A DNA stretch of 64,000 bases, taken from Brasenia schreberi (lineage: Eukaryota; Streptophyta; Magnoliopsida; Nymphaeales; Cabombaceae). Below the pieces are notes generated by a model. That model saw nothing but the letters and a program-made list of their open reading frames with translations, had not been told where the DNA came from and did not search any database. A program made the translations under genes and the position numbers. Positions within the stretch are counted from its first letter, which is position 1. Every line of letters begins with the position of its first letter. The stretch is from positions 14,995,501 to 15,059,500 of the forward strand of contig JAYKKT010000079.1 of assembly GCA_036023115.1 (NCBI GenBank), read 5' to 3'. Below, one piece after another: positions 59,787 to 64,000 of the stretch.

Positions 59787-59956
59787 CCTCTTCTCGGATT
59801 TTCCTCCTGCGACTTCCCTCATATGGAGCGTTATCGAAAATCTCGGTAACGTCCTCTGGTTATGATCCTTCCTTATCCAAGATACAGGTAACGGTCTAGA
59901 TGGTCAGTCCAGCCGTTACCTATGTTGGATTAGCTGAGAATGGCCACAACACATCA
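59787..59956 (-). repeat. 3' LTR of copia C, truncated
   Basis: It has the family U3 words GGTAACGG...CAGTCCAGCCGTTACC (59889-59920, a damaged form of the 13-bp hairpin) and TGAGAATGGCCAC. Similarity stops near 59787, next to an A-rich end. Confidence 0.75.
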
Positions 59957-60165
59957 TCTCTCACTTGTCCATTCGAGCCAAGTGTACAGACATACTGGTT
60001 TCCTCCTACTCTTACAGGGTTTCACCTAGTATTTTCTTTTCATGATTGCTACTGCAATCGATACCCGTTGTGTGGTTATTTCTCTACACAACAATTTATC
60101 CGTTGTATGGTTGTTTACCTATACAACACTTTTATCCGTTGTGTGGTTATTTCCCTATACAACAA

Positions 60166-63100
60166 TCAAATGTACCTCAAACCCATATTTGTAATATATT
60201 TTGAGAAAAGTTCCTCTTTTATGCCTTTTGTCAAGGGGTCTGCCAACATATCATTTGTTGGCATGTATGAGATAGATATTTCCTTTCTCATAACCATATC
60301 ATGAACATAGTGGTATTTCACCATTATATGCTTGCTTTTTGAGCAATCAGCTCCACTCTTGATAAGAGTAATTACTATATTGTTATCACAGTAAATAACA
60401 ACTAACTCGTCGGTTATTTTCAACTTCAAATCTTGTATGAAGTGACTTATCCAGACAACACTCGTTGTAGCCATACAGCAACCTACATACTCAGCTTCCT
60501 GTGTATGCAATGCTACACAGCAAAGTCAGTGTCTGAGTATCCTACCACTTTCAGTTTATTTGCTTGAAAACACAGTTTGAAGTCTTTTGTTCCTTTCAAA
60601 TATCTTAAAATCCTTTTCACAGCTACCCAGTGTTGTCAACCAAGATTACTTTGAAATCTACTTACAAGAACAACAGTAAAGCTGATATAAGGCCTTGTAC
60701 ACAACATAGCATACATCAAGCTACCAACAGCTTGTGCATAAGGAACATTAGGCTTATCGTCTCCTTCACCGGGACAATCAGCCTTACTCAATTTGACTCC
60801 TTTTGTAATAGGTGTATCAGCACACTTGCATTTACTCATTTTAAACTTCTTGAGGATATAGTCAATATATCTCTCCTGACTCAGGTATAAGAGTCTAGAT
60901 TCTCTATCTCGAGATATCTTTATTCCCAAGATATAGGATGCTTCCCCCATATCCTTTATTTCGAACTTGGAGTTCAACCATGACTTGGTTTTGACAATCA
61001 TCTCGTTGTCATTTCCAGTCAACAATATGTCATCTACATATAATGATAAGACGACAAAGTGACTCCCACTATTCGAGACATATACACAGTGATCAAGTTT
61101 ATTAGCCACAAACCCAAGTTCTATAATGACATGTTGAAAAGTCAAATACCATTGGCGAGGTGACTGTTTCAGGCCATATAGGGATTTTTTCAACCTATAT
61201 GCTTTATCTTCTTGGCCTTCAACTATAAATCCTTTGGGTTGCTACATGTATATGATTTCTTCTAAATCTCCATTTAGAAAGGTTGTCTTTACATCTAACT
61301 GATGTAAATCCAAACCATAGTATGCATATATTGCTAGGATTATACGTATGGATGCAAATTTTACAATTGGGGAATATGTCTCAACATAATTTATCCCCTC
61401 TTTTTGCGAAAAGCCCTTTGCAACCTCACTTTAAACTTATCGATTGTACCATCGACCTTATATTTCTTTTTTAGAACCCATTTATAGTATGTGGCTTTCC
61501 TTCCTTTTGGCAAATCAGTCAATTTCCAGACTTGGTTTTTCTCAATAGATTCAATTTCTTCATCCATGGCTTTTTCCCAATCTGATGCTTCTGATGAGTT
61601 CATAGCTTGTTGATAAATCAAGTTATCAGTCAACTCATCTAAATCCACCAAATTACACACTTTTTCTACAAGATAAGTGTGATAATCCTTTAAGTAGGAC
61701 GGAGTGACTCTTGGCCTTTTATGTCTACTTAAGGTTTTGGTAGTTTCAGAAAGATTTTCAATGGGCTCAAAAGATGATTGGTCTAAGTCTACTAGATCAT
61801 CAACACATTCCTCATTGTTTTCCATGATATCATTCTTAGTATCTTCTAAGAATTCAACATCTTTGCTTTCAATGAGTCTGTGGTCCTTATGATAAAACCA
61901 ATATCCTTTTAAACCTTTTGGATATCTAATGAATATACATCTCAATGACTTACTATCTAGCTTATCTCTAGACTGATCAATGATCTTTACATGTGCAACA
62001 GATCTTCAGTTTTTTTTCCAAACCACATCTCATATGGTGTAGTGAATACAGCCTTACATGGTACTTTATTGAGTATGTAAATAGTTATACTTACTGCTTC
62101 TCCCCAGAATACCCTTGGAAGAGAGGCATCGATCAACATTGACCATGTCATATTTGGCAAGGTTCTATTGTATCTCTCAACTACATCATTTTGTTGAGGT
62201 GTCCTAAGCATTGTATTTTGCTTTGTAATACCAAAGTCTTTATAGAATTCAAGAAATTCTACCCACCTCTATCTGATCTTAAGACTTTGATTGAATGCCC
62301 TAATTGGTTTTCTACTTCTTGCTTATATTATTTGAAAACATCAAGTGCCTCAGATTTATGTATCAAAAGATATAAATACATATATCTAGAGTAATCATCG
62401 ATAAAGGTTATAAAATAACCCTTTCCAAGATGTGTCTTTACTCTAAAAGGCCCACATAAATATGTGTGAATGACCTCCAACAAGGTTGTTGCCCTTGTTG
62501 ATTCCCTGGGAAAAACTTTTTTTGTCATTTTTCCTTGTATACAAGCTTAACACTTGTTGAAAGTATTTTCCTCAAATCCAGGCAATAAGTCAAAGTTGGA
62601 TAATTTTCTCAACTTTTCTAGACTTATATGCCCTAGGCGTTTATGCCACATATTAACATCAACAGTAAAGGCACTCTCAATATAAGTAGAAGATGTACCA
62701 ATTTCATTATCAAAAAGCTTAAACAGTCCATGTTTTACATTGAATTCTCCAAAAAATAGTATTCTCCTATGCTTTCCCATAGTCACCTTGTTAGGAATAA
62801 ACCTAACTTCAAAACCTTTCTTTACCAAGGCAAGGACCGAGACTAAATTGTGCCTCATAGATGGCACAATTAACACATCAGTTAATACAATTGGTTTGCC
62901 TTGAACAAATATTCTGAAGAACCCAATACCCAAAACATCCAAGAAAGTATTATTTTCCATATAGACTCAATGTTCTTCGGGTTTGTATTCCTTCAGATCC
63001 ATTGCCCCTTCCTTGGTCTTCGAGATGTGTCGTGTAGCTCTTGAGTCTATCCACCAACCTGTCACTGGACGGTCCATATATACAAGCACTTTGAAATCAT

Positions 63101-63958
63101 GCAGATTATATCCTGATTCTTCGACTATTTGTGTTGTGGGTTGTTTCCTTCACCTTTCTTGTTGTAGTAATCCCTTTTGTAGTGTCCCATCTTTCCGCAG
63201 TTGAAACACTTGACCCGAGAAGCGGTTTCCTGTGATTTCTTAAAACTTTGGCTGCTTTTCTTGTTATTCTTGCCAAACTTCTTGTTTGGTTTATTTTTCT
63301 TTTGGTTGGTTTAGGAGCTAGACCCTATTTCATCTTATACCACTAGCAACTTTTCTTTCTTGTTTTTGACCATGTGTTCTTGCTCAATTGCTAGTTTTAG
63401 GGGCAACTCAGAAAGGTTAATCTCAGGCCCTAATCTGAGAGCAGTGGTGACCATGTTTCATGAAGGGGGTAGACTATTTAATATAGTTGATATTTGCATC
63501 AGTTCTAGGATGACTGATTTTGCTATGGCTAAGTCCCTAGCCATTACCAACATATGGTTTACATGCTCTACTACATTGTCTTCTTGTTTCGTTCTGAAGG
63601 AGTTGTACTTTTGTAGTAGCAATTTTACATGTAACTTCACAATTGTATCATACTTAGCTGTTATTGAGTCAAACAGCTCTTTAACAGTCTCGTATTCTTC
63701 GAAGACCCTAATCAAGTCATCCTTCATGTAAGTTAACATGATTGTCCTTGCTATAGTGTCATCTTTTAGAAATGTTTTATACATGTTTACTTGTTGCTCA
63801 CTTGCGTCAGGGGGTGGCGAATGCATGGTTTCCTTCAACACATACTCAACACCTTCAAGTGTTAGAGCCAGTGGGATTCTCCTCTTCCATGTTTGGAAGT
63901 TAAGACCGTTCAACTTCTTAGTTTTTGCCAACTCAAACACATATATTCTAGAGCTCAT
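60166..63958 (-). pseudogene. copia C gag-pol, damaged
   Basis: Start ATG at 63956-63958 (MSSRIYVFELAKTKKLNG). Open pieces: gag 63458-63988, protease end/pre-integrase 62547-62960, integrase 62328-62528 and 61987-62211, integrase end/RT start 61391-61945, RT 60636-61193 with intact YVDDILLTGND, and RNase H tail 60166-60510 ending ADPLTKG...MGLRY. Protease reads WWIDSRATRHI (Gly to Arg). The first integrase catalytic residue is Tyr (HTYLCGPF); the later D (RSDRGG) and E (VVERYNRT) remain. Deletions of about 30 bases near 62009 and about 90 bases near 60521 are visible against copy A. Confidence 0.9.
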
Positions 63959-64000
63959 TTTTATGTGTTTGGCAATAATAACAATCAAACGGTTTAAAAA

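Larger units (their letters stand above)
59787..64000 (-). mobile_element. Ty1/copia retrotransposon, copy C (runs off the window)
   Basis: Minus orientation. A partial 3' LTR (59787-59956) is followed by a polypurine tract (AAGTGAGAGA on the minus strand, 59957-59966). The pol stop is at 60166 and gag starts at 63958. The leader and 5' LTR lie beyond 64000. The LTR is shorter than in A, B and D and lacks the TATA part. Same family as A. Confidence 0.88.

Noticed and set aside
1..64000. CRISPR arrays, bacterial operons, intact tRNA or rRNA genes
   Set aside because: None seen; sequence is plant nuclear. The plastid block holds intron only, without tRNA exons.

Overview
This is nuclear DNA of a flowering plant. 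It is AT-rich, rich in microsatellites, and dominated by decayed LTR retrotransposons. Other plant signs are a hAT transposase relic, a GT47 (exostosin-type) glycosyltransferase gene relic with plant-style introns, and a stretch of plastid DNA. The species cannot be fixed from the sequence alone. No intact protein-coding gene was found.

Layout. 1-1172: C-terminal part of a dead hAT transposase (+). 3073-7495: decayed Ty3/gypsy chromovirus (-) with both LTRs and a C-terminal chromodomain. 11104-16884: Ty1/copia copy A (-), the best preserved element, with a perfect 5-bp target duplication (ACAAT). 17282-18465: two exon-like fragments of an unrecognised gene (-). 19989-23404: short LTR element with only a copia-type gag relic (+). 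24439-26581: 2.1-kb LTR with a primer-binding-like site and the start of an internal region (+). 29541-29762: exon-like ORF with a membrane anchor and proline-rich stretch. 30039-33745: copia copy D (+), deleted for gag, protease and most of integrase. 36639-38348: GT47 glycosyltransferase pseudogene (+). About 39470-46728: non-coding element between about 440-450-bp direct repeats. 47800-50800: Ty3/gypsy Tat-like pol relic (+), interrupted at 48795-49384 by DNA matching the plastid trnA-UGC intron. 52981-58700: copia copy B (-), target duplication TCAAC. 59787 to the window end: copia copy C (-), whose 5' end lies beyond the window.

A, B, C and D belong to one copia family. They share their gag-pol sequence, a GTAAC/GTTAC-rich U3 and a promoter in which the TATA box sits in the loop of a hairpin. 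The hairpin arms differ between copies while pairing is largely kept in the best examples. Copies A, B and C have each lost the protease active site and the first integrase catalytic aspartate, by different substitutions; D lacks both regions by deletion. The most notable observations are therefore the TATA-in-hairpin LTR design, the parallel active-site losses, the plastid insertion inside a retrotransposon pol, and the GT47 gene that died by small frameshifts.
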